Source of the DNA: Lachnospiraceae bacterium
Lineage (GTDB): Bacteria > Bacillota > Clostridia > Lachnospirales > Lachnospiraceae
DNA length: 64,000 nt
Assembly (NCBI GenBank): GCA_029054245.1
Contig: JAIDFQ010000062.1
Span: 29,504 to 93,503, forward strand
Direction of reading: 5' to 3'
In this document: piece by piece, positions 7,127-17,087 of the stretch
Numbering within the stretch: the stretch's first letter is position 1
Layout: the number at the start of each line of letters is the position of its first letter
Program-made: the position numbers and the translations under genes
The notes under the pieces: generated by a model
Told to the model about the DNA's origin: nothing
What the model saw: only the letters and a program-made list of their open reading frames with translations
Databases searched by the model: none

Positions 7127-8959
7127 TTACCTTCCAACTGCCGATACTGCGTATATTTCAAAAATATTGGCTATTGTTTCTACCAATTCCACCTGGACAG
7201 GCGTCCCATGTCCTTCGTAATAGTCTAAAAGCCACTGCATATCCTCGCTCTTCATACGGACAAAATACACATCTTCCCGCTCCCTTAAAGCCTGCTCCAT
7301 ACTCTCGATTCCGAAACTTGCAAACTTCTTTCTCTGGAGAGGGCTTTTACATGCCCACCCTCCCATAATATCATAATTGTCCAGAGAATTGTCCACATCC
7401 ACAAACATTTTTTCGCAGTAGGGCTCGCCTGCATAAGAAACGGTAGAATACACATCAATCAAGTAAAAGTTCTCTTTATTCTCCTCACCAGAAAGGTAGT
7501 CATAAAGCTCTCTGTAAAGCTTATTCACCTCTTCCCTGCGAACCTGCTTATCGGAAACTGCCTCTATGCTATCCGGCAGAATCCCTATTGCCATGACCGC
7601 AAATCCTGCCACCAGAATTGCTCCCATAAGCTTCCTTGTCCTGACATAGCAGATTCCTCCGTACTGTGCAAAGACAAAGGCGGCCAAAATGCAAAATTCC
7701 ATCAGATACAAGGAATGAGTGATCCGCTCGGGCGCCCGCTCCCGCATCAAAATGTACATCCACAAAGCAGTGCGCACGGCAAACAAGAAAAACAGCTTCC
7801 AAGAACCCCCAAGGATGTTCCTTACATAAGTCATCCTGCCTTCTTCCTGAATCCGCTCCTTTGCATACTTCCTTGGAACAGCGGTCAAAAACGCCGCCAT
7901 ATATCCAAGTATTACCATCCAATTCCACGGATAATCGCTTCCTGCCTTTCCCTTACCGCTTAAAAAGCGATATCCATAATCCTTCAGCTTTTCAGGTAAC
8001 TTTTCCAAAAACGGTTTTTCTGCTTTTCTGTTCTCACCAGCATACTGGGCAATCTGTCCAACCATGAATTCATCGATTTCTTCATCCATGCCAAAATTGT
8101 AATTGTCCAAAAGAATCTTTTCACTTTCGCTTAATCCGATACTTTCATAAAATGCCTGATTTTCTGCATAAGAAGGGATTTCCTGAAAATCATATAGTTC
8201 CGTCCTATTGTTAAAAAATTCCGTAAATGACCGCCACTTTAACGCTCCATATGCCGCCATATGTGTCAATTGCCCGATAGCGATACCTGCCAGAATCATC
8301 CCGATTACAGCAAGATATTTGAGGGCATGTTCTTTCGTGAAAATCTTTGCTTCGCTTCCCCATTTTGCCACTCCCGCCACACAAATCATGGGAAGCACCA
8401 AAAGCAGCATCTCTGACCGGATCAAATATGCTGTAAAAACAAGAAATGCCACCGGAATATTTTTCTTAATGAAAGCCTTGCTGGAAAGTTCTATATCGGT
8501 AGTGTAGAATAAAAAGGCTGCCGCCGCCGCAAGAAAGGTACAAGTCACCGTATATTGGGCAAAGATCAAATGTTCCAGAAACAGCGCGCCAAATAAAAGC
8601 AGCTCTGCCAATGCCACTGCCAGTTTTCCTAAAACCGTCCTGCCAAAGACAAGGCTTCTTTTCAGAATTAGGAAAAAGCATCCGAAATGACAGACGCACA
8701 GAAAGATCCCATACCAGGGAAGACTGCGCGCCGCCCTGTAAAGCAGGCTGATAAAAGCACTGACAAGCCACAACATCTGAATATTATGCCCCTCCGGCGT
8801 CCCCGTATAAACACCTGCAAGAATGTCTTTCATCAGCACATCATCATTCAAATCATAAAAATAATCAAACCGCATCCCTGCCAGAAGGCAAAGGACTGCT
8901 GTTGCCGAAAGCGCAATGATCCAGTTTTCTTTTTGCTTTAGCTGATTTCTAATATCCAT
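7127..8959 (-). CDS. Large multispanning membrane protein, function unknown
   Basis: 610 residues, about twelve hydrophobic helices. After the first helix comes a loop with YFYDLNDDVLMKDILAG; paired acids in the first external loop are common in GT-C glycosyltransferases. Further external stretches lie at about 230-330 (ELYDFQEIPSYAENQAFYES) and at the C-terminus (residues 470-610, soluble, YFVRMKSEDMQWLLDYY). I do not recognise the family by name. Its start overlaps the end of the upstream aminotransferase gene by 11 bases, so it is in the same operon. A role in building or exporting the surface glycan is inferred only from context. Confidence 0.6.
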   Translation of the reverse strand: MDIRNQLKQKENWIIALSATAVLCLLAGMRFDYFYDLNDDVLMKDILAGVYTGTPEGHNIQMLWLVSAFISLLYRAARSLPWYGIFLCVCHFGCFFLILKRSLVFGRTVLGKLAVALAELLLFGALFLEHLIFAQYTVTCTFLAAAAAFLFYTTDIELSSKAFIKKNIPVAFLVFTAYLIRSEMLLLVLPMICVAGVAKWGSEAKIFTKEHALKYLAVIGMILAGIAIGQLTHMAAYGALKWRSFTEFFNNRTELYDFQEIPSYAENQAFYESIGLSESEKILLDNYNFGMDEEIDEFMVGQIAQYAGENRKAEKPFLEKLPEKLKDYGYRFLSGKGKAGSDYPWNWMVILGYMAAFLTAVPRKYAKERIQEEGRMTYVRNILGGSWKLFFLFAVRTALWMYILMRERAPERITHSLYLMEFCILAAFVFAQYGGICYVRTRKLMGAILVAGFAVMAIGILPDSIEAVSDKQVRREEVNKLYRELYDYLSGEENKENFYLIDVYSTVSYAGEPYCEKMFVDVDNSLDNYDIMGGWACKSPLQRKKFASFGIESMEQALREREDVYFVRMKSEDMQWLLDYYEGHGTPVQVELVETIANIFEIYAVSAVGR

Positions 8960-10079
8960 AAAATTCCTTTACTTTTCCTGCAATGTACTCTGTCTGCTCT
9001 GCGGTCAGCTGATAGAACATAGGAAGCCGCAAAATCCGCTCGCTTTCTTTCGTGGTATATCTATCCTGTCCGTGGAATCTGCCAAACTTAAGTCCGGCAG
9101 GCGCCGAATGAAGAGGCACATAGTGAAATACGGAAAGGATCTCATTTTCCTTCAAAAACTGAATCAGCCGGGTGCGTTCTTCCATATCCTTTGTCTTAAT
9201 ATAGAACATATGTCCATTGTGCACACAACCTTTTGGTATCACCGGAAGCTCTATTTTCCCACCCTCAGCAAGGGGCGATAAAAGCGCGTAATACTGGTTC
9301 CATCTTGCAAGGCGCGCATCATTGATCTCATCCGCCACTTCAAGCTGTGTATAAAGATACGCCGCATTAATTTCACTTGGAAGATAAGAAGACCCAAAAT
9401 TCTGCCACCGATACTTGTCCACCTGTCCCCGGAAATACTTACTTCTGTCTGTTCCCTTTTCCCGTAAAATCTCTGCGCTTTCAATATATTGAGCATCACG
9501 AATCAAAAGCGCGCCCCCTTCGCCCATGCTGAAATTCTTCGTTTCATGAAAACTGTAACAACCAAAGTCTCCAATCGTGCCAAGAGGCTGTCCTTTATAA
9601 GAACACATCATTGCCTGTGCGGCGTCTTCTACTACCATAAGGTTATGCCTTCTGGCAATATCCATGATCACACCCATCTCGCAGGCAACCCCCGCGTAAT
9701 GAACCAGCGCAATGGCTTTGGTTTTTTCTGTAACCGCGTCCTCAATCAATGTCTCATCGATATTCATGGTGTCCGGTCTGATATCTACGAACACTACCTT
9801 CGCTCCCCGCAGCACGAAGGCATCTGCCGTAGAGACAAAGGTATAGGAGGGTAGTATCACCTCATCCCCTTCCTTGATATCACATAAAAGCGCCGCCATC
9901 TCAAGCGCATGGGTACAAGAAGTGGTCAAAAGGCATCTTGCCGTACCGGTGGTCTTTTCCAAATATTCACTGCACCTTCTGGTAAATTCTCCATCACCGC
10001 ATATATGCATGCTTTCTATTGCCTTCTGAATATTTTCCATTTCTCTCCCTGTATAAGGAGGTACATTAAAGCGAATCAT
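8949..10079 (-). CDS. wecE: dTDP-4-amino-4,6-dideoxygalactose transaminase (WecE/RffA type)
   Basis: 376 residues, DegT/DnrJ/EryC1 fold. LLTTSCTHALEMAALL, VVEDAAQAM (PLP-stacking Asp region), GDFGCYSFHETKN (the Lys of HETKN binds PLP), EKGTDRSKYFRGQVDKY and NFGSSYLPSEINAAYL are a close fit to RffA/WecE, which transfers an amino group from glutamate to dTDP-4-keto-6-deoxyglucose to give dTDP-Fuc4N. ATG at 10079 is preceded by GGAGGAG; the GTG six bases further out has a poorer site. Lying inside the glycan operon, it suggests that the polymer carries a 4-amino-4,6-dideoxyhexose as well as pseudaminic acid. The dTDP-glucose synthase and dehydratase are not in the window. Confidence 0.85.
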   Translation of the reverse strand: MIRFNVPPYTGREMENIQKAIESMHICGDGEFTRRCSEYLEKTTGTARCLLTTSCTHALEMAALLCDIKEGDEVILPSYTFVSTADAFVLRGAKVVFVDIRPDTMNIDETLIEDAVTEKTKAIALVHYAGVACEMGVIMDIARRHNLMVVEDAAQAMMCSYKGQPLGTIGDFGCYSFHETKNFSMGEGGALLIRDAQYIESAEILREKGTDRSKYFRGQVDKYRWQNFGSSYLPSEINAAYLYTQLEVADEINDARLARWNQYYALLSPLAEGGKIELPVIPKGCVHNGHMFYIKTKDMEERTRLIQFLKENEILSVFHYVPLHSAPAGLKFGRFHGQDRYTTKESERILRLPMFYQLTAEQTEYIAGKVKEFYGY

Positions 10080-10162
10080 TTCCACTCCTCCATTCTCGCA
10101 TGATTACATATGTTATTTAAGTTTCCTTCTCAATCCAGAAGCTGCTTTGCCTCCTCGCATTC

Positions 10163-12016
10163 TCATTCATATACCACAAATGCCTCGTTAGCAAAAACCT
10201 GCTTGTAAGCGTTCTGCTCCATAAAATCCCAGATTGCATGCAGCTTCTCGTCCTGGTCATAGCATTCCGCATCTGCTCCCCAGAACGCCATGGCACCAGC
10301 ATCACCCGAAAAATAAGCATCGATTGCCGGTGTCATAATGACCAGCGGTCTATCCATATCGCCTGCCTTGATTCCGTCTGACACCGCTTTCAGTTCTTCA
10401 GAAAGCTGAGACAAGGAACTGGTATTTAAATCTGGCCATGTGGTATAGACAGCCGGCTCCTTGTCAAGGTAATAAGCAATTCCTGGAATATTTCCATAGA
10501 GAATCAGTTTCTTATTATTAAATCCTGATTTATTTTCCACCATAAAGGCATTGATTTCTTCCAAGGTCTCTGCATTCATCTCACTTGTTCGCATTCCTCG
10601 CAGCACCGGATTGTCGGATACTCTGTACATTCTCCGCTCGCCGCCTTCTCCGTCCAAAAAAACATAAACACAGCCAATTCCAACGCTTTGTATCATAAAA
10701 GCAATCAGAATCCCTGCCACCATGGCTTTCACCGGAAAAAGCGGTACCTTGCCAGAAGCATCCAGATAAATCCTTCCCCATCTGGCAAAGCGATACACCA
10801 TCCAAAAGATAATCGGCACAATAAAAAACAGATTATTAAGCACCGGCCAAATATGATTATTGCTTCCAAGTGGGGTGACAAGAAGTATCAGAAACGCAAT
10901 GCAGGCAATCAACCGCCACTGTGCATCCACCCATCTGGTACAGAGCATCCAGATAAGGATAACAAACGATACCAACAAAAAGACGGCGCCCCACTGCAGC
11001 GCTGCTTCTTTCTGATAATATTTAAAATTGAACATCCCCCATTTTCCCAAAACGAAAAACAAAAGAGGGATACAGATACAGTAAATCACCTTTCTAATCC
11101 GAAGAAATTGCCCTTCTTTTATTGCAAGAAACGGGATCCCCGGAAGGATGCACAAAATCATATAAAGCATCCATTTAAATCCATGCAGATAAGCATCCAG
11201 AATTGCCAGCAGCATTTCACCTAATGTATAATCAGAAGCGCTTCCAGCCATACCAAAAACGCCCGTTATCATATTTCCTAAGGTTCCTGCCCCATAAAGC
11301 CCCGAAATCAAAGCGAGCATTCCTGCAAAAGACACCAAATATCCAGCTACACAAATCCCCGTCTCCTTTAAGACCTGCATAAACGATTTCCTTTTCAGGA
11401 CACCATAATACCACACCGCCACAATGAGGGCTGCTTCCAAGATATTATTAGGAAAGCGCACCCACACGTTAAGTCCCAGGATCATCCCCGCCAGTGCCAG
11501 ACAAAAAGGTCTGCTTCCCGCCAGCCCACGGAACAGCAAAATTGCCCCCAAAAGAAACAGCAGATAAGTAAGATAATTATATAAAATCACTGTAGGGCAC
11601 CAGCAAAAACCAATTGCTGCAATTTCTCCCGCGAAAGCCAGCGTCGCCGGCATCTTGGTCTTAAAGAAACGATATCCTAACAGCGCCATGAGGCTGACGA
11701 TAAGAGATGCATACAGCTTCATACCCATCATCGTCTGACCCATAGGCAGCTTTGTCAAAAACGCACCCACTGTATTAGCAAGGAATGTAAGCAACATCCA
11801 GATTCCGTCTATCTGCCCAAAAAACCGATAGTTTCCGAGGCTATAGCCAGTATCGGTCAAATCAATTCCCTGATTGATTTTGATAAGCGGAAACAAAAAT
11901 AAAATCAAGGGAAAGACCACAGTCTGCAAAATATACTGTACCTTTTGGACTTCTTTTCTGTCAGCAGCCTTCCACTTCCTTTTATCATGAAATACGCTCG
12001 CTATTTTATTTTCCAT
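10163..12016 (-). CDS. Large multispanning membrane protein, function unknown
   Basis: 617 residues from ATG at 12016, which has AAAGGAGA at good spacing; a TTG-started form from 12037 would have its start upstream of that ribosome site and is less likely. There are about eleven to twelve hydrophobic segments. After the first one comes KINQGIDLTDTGYSLGNYRFF, an acidic first external loop like that of GT-C enzymes. The last 150 residues are mainly soluble and probably extracytoplasmic (LILYGNIPGIAYYLDKEPAV). I recognise no named family. It is flanked by the acyltransferase 26 bases upstream and wecE about 80 bases downstream. A transferase or polymerase role in glycan assembly is an inference. 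Confidence 0.6.
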   Translation of the reverse strand: MENKIASVFHDKRKWKAADRKEVQKVQYILQTVVFPLILFLFPLIKINQGIDLTDTGYSLGNYRFFGQIDGIWMLLTFLANTVGAFLTKLPMGQTMMGMKLYASLIVSLMALLGYRFFKTKMPATLAFAGEIAAIGFCWCPTVILYNYLTYLLFLLGAILLFRGLAGSRPFCLALAGMILGLNVWVRFPNNILEAALIVAVWYYGVLKRKSFMQVLKETGICVAGYLVSFAGMLALISGLYGAGTLGNMITGVFGMAGSASDYTLGEMLLAILDAYLHGFKWMLYMILCILPGIPFLAIKEGQFLRIRKVIYCICIPLLFFVLGKWGMFNFKYYQKEAALQWGAVFLLVSFVILIWMLCTRWVDAQWRLIACIAFLILLVTPLGSNNHIWPVLNNLFFIVPIIFWMVYRFARWGRIYLDASGKVPLFPVKAMVAGILIAFMIQSVGIGCVYVFLDGEGGERRMYRVSDNPVLRGMRTSEMNAETLEEINAFMVENKSGFNNKKLILYGNIPGIAYYLDKEPAVYTTWPDLNTSSLSQLSEELKAVSDGIKAGDMDRPLVIMTPAIDAYFSGDAGAMAFWGADAECYDQDEKLHAIWDFMEQNAYKQVFANEAFVVYE

Positions 12017-12042
12017 CTGCAATCTCCTTTCCGCCAATCCGC

Positions 12043-13155
12043 TTAAAACGCGTTATCCAGCTCTTTTATCTTTTGGTATAGCTTCGTCCTTGTAATCACT
12101 CTTGTTGTAACAAATGAAAACAACATGCTCCTAAACCAGTCTATGATGATACCCGCCGCAAAAAGAATCACAACGCAAAAAACCATTTCTTTGAAAAAGA
12201 CGCCACCCCCGTAGTTTCCCTCTGGATTAATGATTCCTCCAAGCCACCCATACCACAAGGCACGCACATCCATATGCTCATGGAGCAGGTAGACACCAAA
12301 GCATAAACTTCCCATCTTCCGTATGGCATGCGCTGCTTTTCCCTCTTTTATGGAAATACGGGAAAACCCAAAAAAGAGCCCAATTGCCCCCGTCAGACAA
12401 AAAATGAAATTATAGTGAAAGGGAACTGTAAAATAATAGCCAAAGCTATCCCATCTCTGACTTAAAAACCATGTAGAAAGATTGATGAAAAAACCTGCAA
12501 GGCAGCTGCCCACATAGACGATCCATCCTTTTTTTTCAAGAAAATCCCATCCATACAGACCCAAATACGCCGCTGTCAGATACACGCAGATAAACCACGA
12601 AAGATCGTAGCCATACCTGTCAAAGGCAAACACAATCGGACTGATGCTCTTTATACCACTGAACAAAATGAGCAGTCCCCCAATGGTAATCTGAAACTGT
12701 CTTCTGGTCAGATTCCTTGCCGCCGCATTTAGCGCCGGAGAAAGGAGATAAAGCATAAAGTAGGAAGTTGCAAACCAATAATGCTCTGTCTCTATGGGAA
12801 AAAGATATTGAACAAGTCCATAGATTCCCTGCTTCTGTACCGCCGTCGGCACTCCTAAAAGAAAAAGAACCGCCAAAAGAAGTAGTGCATAGAACCAGAT
12901 CTGGCACAAGAGAGCAATCGCCTTACCAGGCTTAAAGGTACTTTTGACGCTAAAATATCCGCTGATGAACACATAGGTATTCACTGCCACCAAACAAAAA
13001 GCTTCCAGCAGCCCGCCAATCATTCTTATCCCGTCAAGCGGTGCATCAAGCGCCGGAAGATAATCCCCATGGGCCAAAAAATGCATAACGACCACCATGA
13101 CCATCGCCAAGATCCTTAATAATTCATAGTTCGCCATGCGCCTGCCTGCTGCCAC
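12043..13155 (-). CDS. Acyltransferase-3 family membrane O-acyltransferase
   Basis: 370 residues from a GTG at 13155 preceded by AAAGGGAGA; a longer reading from 13278 would overlap the ABC transporter gene by 52 bases and add an untypical charged leader. MANYELLRILAMVMVVVMHFL is the classic start of the family, with the conserved His of the first helix. About ten hydrophobic helices follow (HYWFATSYFMLYLLSPALN, CFGVYLLHEHMDVR). Members move acetyl or other acyl groups onto extracellular sugars. In this cluster it most likely decorates the glycan; the acyl group and acceptor cannot be told from sequence. Confidence 0.8.
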   Translation of the reverse strand: MAAGRRMANYELLRILAMVMVVVMHFLAHGDYLPALDAPLDGIRMIGGLLEAFCLVAVNTYVFISGYFSVKSTFKPGKAIALLCQIWFYALLLLAVLFLLGVPTAVQKQGIYGLVQYLFPIETEHYWFATSYFMLYLLSPALNAAARNLTRRQFQITIGGLLILFSGIKSISPIVFAFDRYGYDLSWFICVYLTAAYLGLYGWDFLEKKGWIVYVGSCLAGFFINLSTWFLSQRWDSFGYYFTVPFHYNFIFCLTGAIGLFFGFSRISIKEGKAAHAIRKMGSLCFGVYLLHEHMDVRALWYGWLGGIINPEGNYGGGVFFKEMVFCVVILFAAGIIIDWFRSMLFSFVTTRVITRTKLYQKIKELDNAF

Positions 13156-13226
13156 TTTCTTATCTCCCTTTCTCTTTATATCTGATACTGCGTAGTTTTC
13201 TGCCGCTATACTTCTGTCTTTGTCTC

Positions 13227-14984
13227 CTACCGCTCTCTGGTCACCTTTCCGTTTTCTACCCGGTAGACCATATCGCACTTCTCAATGGTCTGAAGACGGT
13301 GCGCGATGATAATCAGCGTCTTCTTCCCATGGAGCCGATTAATAGAGTCCATGATTGCCGCTTCCGTTTCATTATCCAGGGCAGAAGTCGCTTCGTCCAA
13401 AACCAGCACCTCCGGATCCTCAAAAAGCGCTCTCGCAATGCCGATTCTCTGTCTCTGACCGCCTGAAATACGGATTCCTCTCTCCCCTATACTGGTATCA
13501 AGCCCTTCCGGCAAACCTTTCACAAATTCATCCAACTGTGCTTCCCCAAGCGCCCGCCATACCTTATCATCATCAATATCTTCATCAGCAAATCCAAAGG
13601 CAACATTTTTGCGGATGGTAGAATCAATCATAAAAATCGTCTGGGGAATATAACCAATGTTCTTAAGCCATGACTGATAATGCTGCCGCACCTCCACTCC
13701 ATCGGCTAAAATCTGCCCCTCCTGCACATGTAACAGCCCCAGCAGGATGTCCACCACCGTTGTCTTTCCTGCACCGGAAGTTCCCACGATTCCCACTGCC
13801 TGTCCTATGGGAATCTCCATATTAGCATGGTCAAAAATGAGCGTCTCCGTATTGGGATATTTGAAAACAATGTCCTTAAGTAAAATCTTATCCTCAATAT
13901 TGAGCTTTTCCACTTCCATCTTCTTCTGATAGGCGCTTTCATCATACACGATTGACTCGTCCCTGATTTCTTCCTGAAGATTGTCGCTCACTCCCATAAA
14001 GAACGGCTCGAAGTAAGATATAGAGGTCAGATGGTTATTGATTCTGTTGGCACACGGAATAAGCCGCATCGCCGCCACGCCTAGCGCCACCACTTGAGGC
14101 ATGATATCCGTCACCGCTGCTCCGCGCATCAGCTGGAACATCATGTAGAAAATCATGCCTGCTATGGCAAGAGTTTCAATCAGAAGCCTGGGAGTCGCAT
14201 TATAGAGATTATACCTCTGCACTGCATTTACATATCCTGCCCCACATTTGGCATATTCATTGATAAAATAATTCTCCTTATTGGCAATCTTAATCTCTTT
14301 AATTCCCATCACAGACTGGTCAATCCACTTATACAGACCGCTGTAATAATCCTGATTTTCCTCTCCCGCCTTTTTCATTATAGGCTTTAAAACACACTTA
14401 ATGACCGCAAGCGCCGCTACCAGCACCACCGTCACCGTAATGGTCATCCAGATATCCGTCACAAAGCTGACGCCCACAAGGCATATAAAAACAATCCCCT
14501 CACTAAAAAGCTGCAAAAGGGACAGAATCAATCCGTACATATTATTCACATCAGAGGTAATACTTCTTTGAATGACAGAAGTGTCGGCGTTCAGATAATA
14601 TTCATAAGGACGCTGCATAAAGTTGATCATCATCCTTCTGGAGGTCGCAAACTGATTGGTATAAACAAACTTGAGCTGCGCCTTCTGCTGAAAAAACAAA
14701 AAAACATTCTTTAGAACGAAGACCATAATCAGCGCCAGCATCGTGACCGTCATCAAAGTCCTGCTGTCATCATGGGCAATGTGCAAAAGGTCACAGAACA
14801 TCTGAAGATAATCACTTTTTGCTACCGCCTGCTCGTCCAGCACCATCTGCATGACGGGAACGACCATACCCACGCCTGCCGTTTCCAGGATAGCTCCTAT
14901 GAGCATCATGAAAACCAGAAATATCATTATTCTTTTCTGCCGCTGATCCAGCAGCACCATTAATTTTTTAAAGATTTTATTCAT
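13227..14984 (-). CDS. ABC-type lipid-linked oligosaccharide flippase (PglK/MsbA-like)
   Basis: 585 residues. Residues 1-340 make a six-helix exporter membrane domain; residues 350-585 form the ATPase with Walker A GTSGAGKTT, signature ISGGQRQRIGIARAL, Walker B VLVLDEATSALD and switch His in IIIAHRL. The membrane and nucleotide domains in one chain are as in MsbA and PglK. In a glycan cluster with a polyprenyl-phosphate GT2, the likely cargo is a lipid-linked oligosaccharide flipped outward. The start ATG has GGAAGAAGAG upstream and follows the GT52 gene by 87 bases; the next gene (acyltransferase) begins 71 bases after its stop. Confidence 0.8.
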   Translation of the reverse strand: MNKIFKKLMVLLDQRQKRIMIFLVFMMLIGAILETAGVGMVVPVMQMVLDEQAVAKSDYLQMFCDLLHIAHDDSRTLMTVTMLALIMVFVLKNVFLFFQQKAQLKFVYTNQFATSRRMMINFMQRPYEYYLNADTSVIQRSITSDVNNMYGLILSLLQLFSEGIVFICLVGVSFVTDIWMTITVTVVLVAALAVIKCVLKPIMKKAGEENQDYYSGLYKWIDQSVMGIKEIKIANKENYFINEYAKCGAGYVNAVQRYNLYNATPRLLIETLAIAGMIFYMMFQLMRGAAVTDIMPQVVALGVAAMRLIPCANRINNHLTSISYFEPFFMGVSDNLQEEIRDESIVYDESAYQKKMEVEKLNIEDKILLKDIVFKYPNTETLIFDHANMEIPIGQAVGIVGTSGAGKTTVVDILLGLLHVQEGQILADGVEVRQHYQSWLKNIGYIPQTIFMIDSTIRKNVAFGFADEDIDDDKVWRALGEAQLDEFVKGLPEGLDTSIGERGIRISGGQRQRIGIARALFEDPEVLVLDEATSALDNETEAAIMDSINRLHGKKTLIIIAHRLQTIEKCDMVYRVENGKVTRER

Positions 14985-15071
14985 TACTCTTCTTCCAAAT
15001 TTTGTATGATTTTAAAAATATCATTCTATTTTACCATAGGTAGAGGGACAAAGCAAATATCGCGCACATAG

Positions 15072-16181
15072 TCAAATTTGTTCGTTCTGTCGGTGAATCT
15101 CGGGCGATTCATATTTGTCCATAAAATCTTCTCCGAGAAATATTTTTTCTTTTACAAAGGTGATAGCATCGGGAACCGTAAAGACCGTAACTACACGGTC
15201 TAAGGCAAGCCCCTTTACTTCGTTTAATACCTCCATGGGAAATTTCTTATCCAGAACGATATGTTCCGGGAATAATTCTCTGTAGTTAAGCACATCTCTA
15301 GGGTGCGGCTTGATTAAGATCTGTGCCCTTTGCCCGTCAATTTCACCATATTCTTCAATGATATCTCTAAAAATCCGCTTCCTTGTCTCTAAATCGCAGA
15401 GAGGTTCCGAGAGAACCAGTACCTGATGCCCACAGCCCGCGCCAAAGGCAAGGGCGCTTTCCAACTCCTGTCTGTTTTCGATAAAGATAGATACCAAAAT
15501 TTCTTTTTCCTTTTCTCCCAGACTTCCTACGAGTTCCCTGCGGGGTCTCTCGATGTATTTGGGGCAGGGATACTGCAAAACAGAGATATCATTGACCTCC
15601 ATGTCCAGACAATATTTAGAATACCCATTTTGAATAAAAATAAGGTTTTTTGATGCCATCCATGCTTTCAGCTTAAAATGCCCCCGGTTGTCATAACGCG
15701 CCGTATCATAGTACCGAATACAGTCAAGCCCATCTTCAAGTGCGTGGTAATAAATCTTGTGGGTACTCAAATAATATCCTATGGGATCGGAATCACAAAA
15801 CACATAAATATCCTCATATTCCCTAAGATTTACCGGCACAAAGGGCTCCTGCAGCTTTCCCATCAGTCTGGTATATCTGATTCTGGAAAGCATATTAATC
15901 ACGATATTTCCCCGATCCTTGTGATATTTTGCAAGTTCCGGGAAGAAGCGCTCTTCCTTTTCGTCATAGCAGATTACCTGCTCGAACAAGCCGGACCGTT
16001 CTGCCCTCTCCTTCAGATTTCCAAAATCAGTGGACATTGCGCTGAGCATAAGATGTGCCTGCCCTCTGACTGCGCCGTCACCACTTGCCGGGAGATTCAA
16101 TTCCTTCAGGCAGGAAATGTATACATGATAATATGTGTGGCAGATATATATGCGTTTTCCTGACTTTCTTTCTTTTTTCAC
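15072..16181 (-). CDS. GT52-like glycosyltransferase, candidate nonulosonate transferase
   Basis: 369 residues with GTG start at 16181 and GGAG 11 bases upstream. RIYICHTYYHVYISCLKE at the N-terminus is the GT52 opening (compare Neisseria Lst). KIYYHALEDGLDCIRYYD near residue 150 and the ILIKPHPRD block near residue 285 fit the GT-B fold of sialyl/polysialyltransferase-like enzymes that use CMP-activated donors. The gene is divergent from the pseF-pseI-pseG operon, 170 bases away, so CMP-pseudaminic acid is the obvious donor. That specificity is inference. It is probably the first gene of the nine-gene leftward operon. No signal peptide, so it should act on the cytoplasmic side. Confidence 0.7.
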   Translation of the reverse strand: MKKERKSGKRIYICHTYYHVYISCLKELNLPASGDGAVRGQAHLMLSAMSTDFGNLKERAERSGLFEQVICYDEKEERFFPELAKYHKDRGNIVINMLSRIRYTRLMGKLQEPFVPVNLREYEDIYVFCDSDPIGYYLSTHKIYYHALEDGLDCIRYYDTARYDNRGHFKLKAWMASKNLIFIQNGYSKYCLDMEVNDISVLQYPCPKYIERPRRELVGSLGEKEKEILVSIFIENRQELESALAFGAGCGHQVLVLSEPLCDLETRKRIFRDIIEEYGEIDGQRAQILIKPHPRDVLNYRELFPEHIVLDKKFPMEVLNEVKGLALDRVVTVFTVPDAITFVKEKIFLGEDFMDKYESPEIHRQNEQI

Positions 16182-16286
16182 TTTAGCCTAAGCTCCTTGC
16201 ACCTAATTTATGTATGAATTTGCAACCTATTCCGTAACAATATTATCATAGATTTTTGCCTAACTGCAATTCCTTTTAATTACAGT

Positions 16287-16316
16287 TTGCGGAAGCCCAA
16301 GGTATTGGTGTATAAT
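16287..16316 (+). promoter_or_regulatory. Promoter for the pse operon
   Basis: TTGCGG at 16287-16292 and TATAAT at 16311-16316 with an 18-base spacer, 35 bases before the pseF ATG. It lies in the 170-base divergent gap between the GT52 gene and pseF. I could not pick a convincing promoter for the leftward gene in the same gap. Confidence 0.55.
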
Positions 16317-16351
16317 CGGAAGTGTTAAATTGTAGATTAAAGGAGCACAAT

Positions 16352-17065
16352 ATGAAAGGCAAAAAACTGGCTATCATCACTGCCAGGGGCGGCAGTAAAC
16401 GGATTCCCAGAAAGAACATCAAGGATTTCTGCGGCAGACCCATCCTGTCCTATTCCATAGAGGCGGCAAAGGAAGCTGCTGTTTTTGACGAAATCATGGT
16501 TTCCACCGATGATGAGGAAATTGCGCGGGTAGCAAAGGCTTTCGGTGCAAGTGTTCCCTTTTTCCGCTCTAAGGAAAATGCGGGGGATTACGCTTCTACC
16601 GATGATGTGATCATGGAAGTTCTGAAATCTTATAGGGAAATCGGACAGTCCTTTGATGCTTTTTGCTGCATTTATCCCACAGCCCCCTTTTTAACCGGCA
16701 ATCGGCTCAAAGGCGCCATGGCGCTTTTAGATGCTGCTGATTCCGTCATGCCCGTGGTGCCTTTTTCTTACCCGCCGCAGAGAGGTCTGATCATCAACGG
16801 ACACGGTCTTTTAGAAAGACAATTTCCTGAATATGCCGCGGCGCGCAGCCAGGATCTTCCAAAAATTTACCACGACTGCGGACAGTTTTATGCCTGCCGG
16901 ACAAAAGCATTTTTAGCCGCCGGCACGACCGATGTAGAAAATCTCCTCCCCCTTGTCCTTTCCGAACTCGAAGTGCAGGACATTGATACCCCGGAAGATT
17001 GGGCATTGGCGGAGATCAAATATGACCTGCAAAAGAACAGGCAATTACAAGGCGAACTGCCTTAA
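16352..17065 (+). CDS. pseF: Pseudaminic acid cytidylyltransferase
   Basis: 237 residues from ATG at 16352 with AAAGGAGCAC ahead of it. LAIITARGGSKRIPRKNI is the CTP-binding N-terminus of CMP-sialate synthetases, DEIMVSTDDEEIARVAK follows, and FCCIYPTAPFLTG plus IYHDCGQFYACR are typical of the PseF branch, which activates pseudaminic acid with CTP. Position next to pseI and pseG supports PseF over NeuA. First gene of the rightward operon; the decarboxylase starts 22 bases downstream. Confidence 0.85.
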   Translation: MKGKKLAIITARGGSKRIPRKNIKDFCGRPILSYSIEAAKEAAVFDEIMVSTDDEEIARVAKAFGASVPFFRSKENAGDYASTDDVIMEVLKSYREIGQSFDAFCCIYPTAPFLTGNRLKGAMALLDAADSVMPVVPFSYPPQRGLIINGHGLLERQFPEYAAARSQDLPKIYHDCGQFYACRTKAFLAAGTTDVENLLPLVLSELEVQDIDTPEDWALAEIKYDLQKNRQLQGELP

Positions 17066-17087
17066 ATACTTCAATACGGAGGAAATT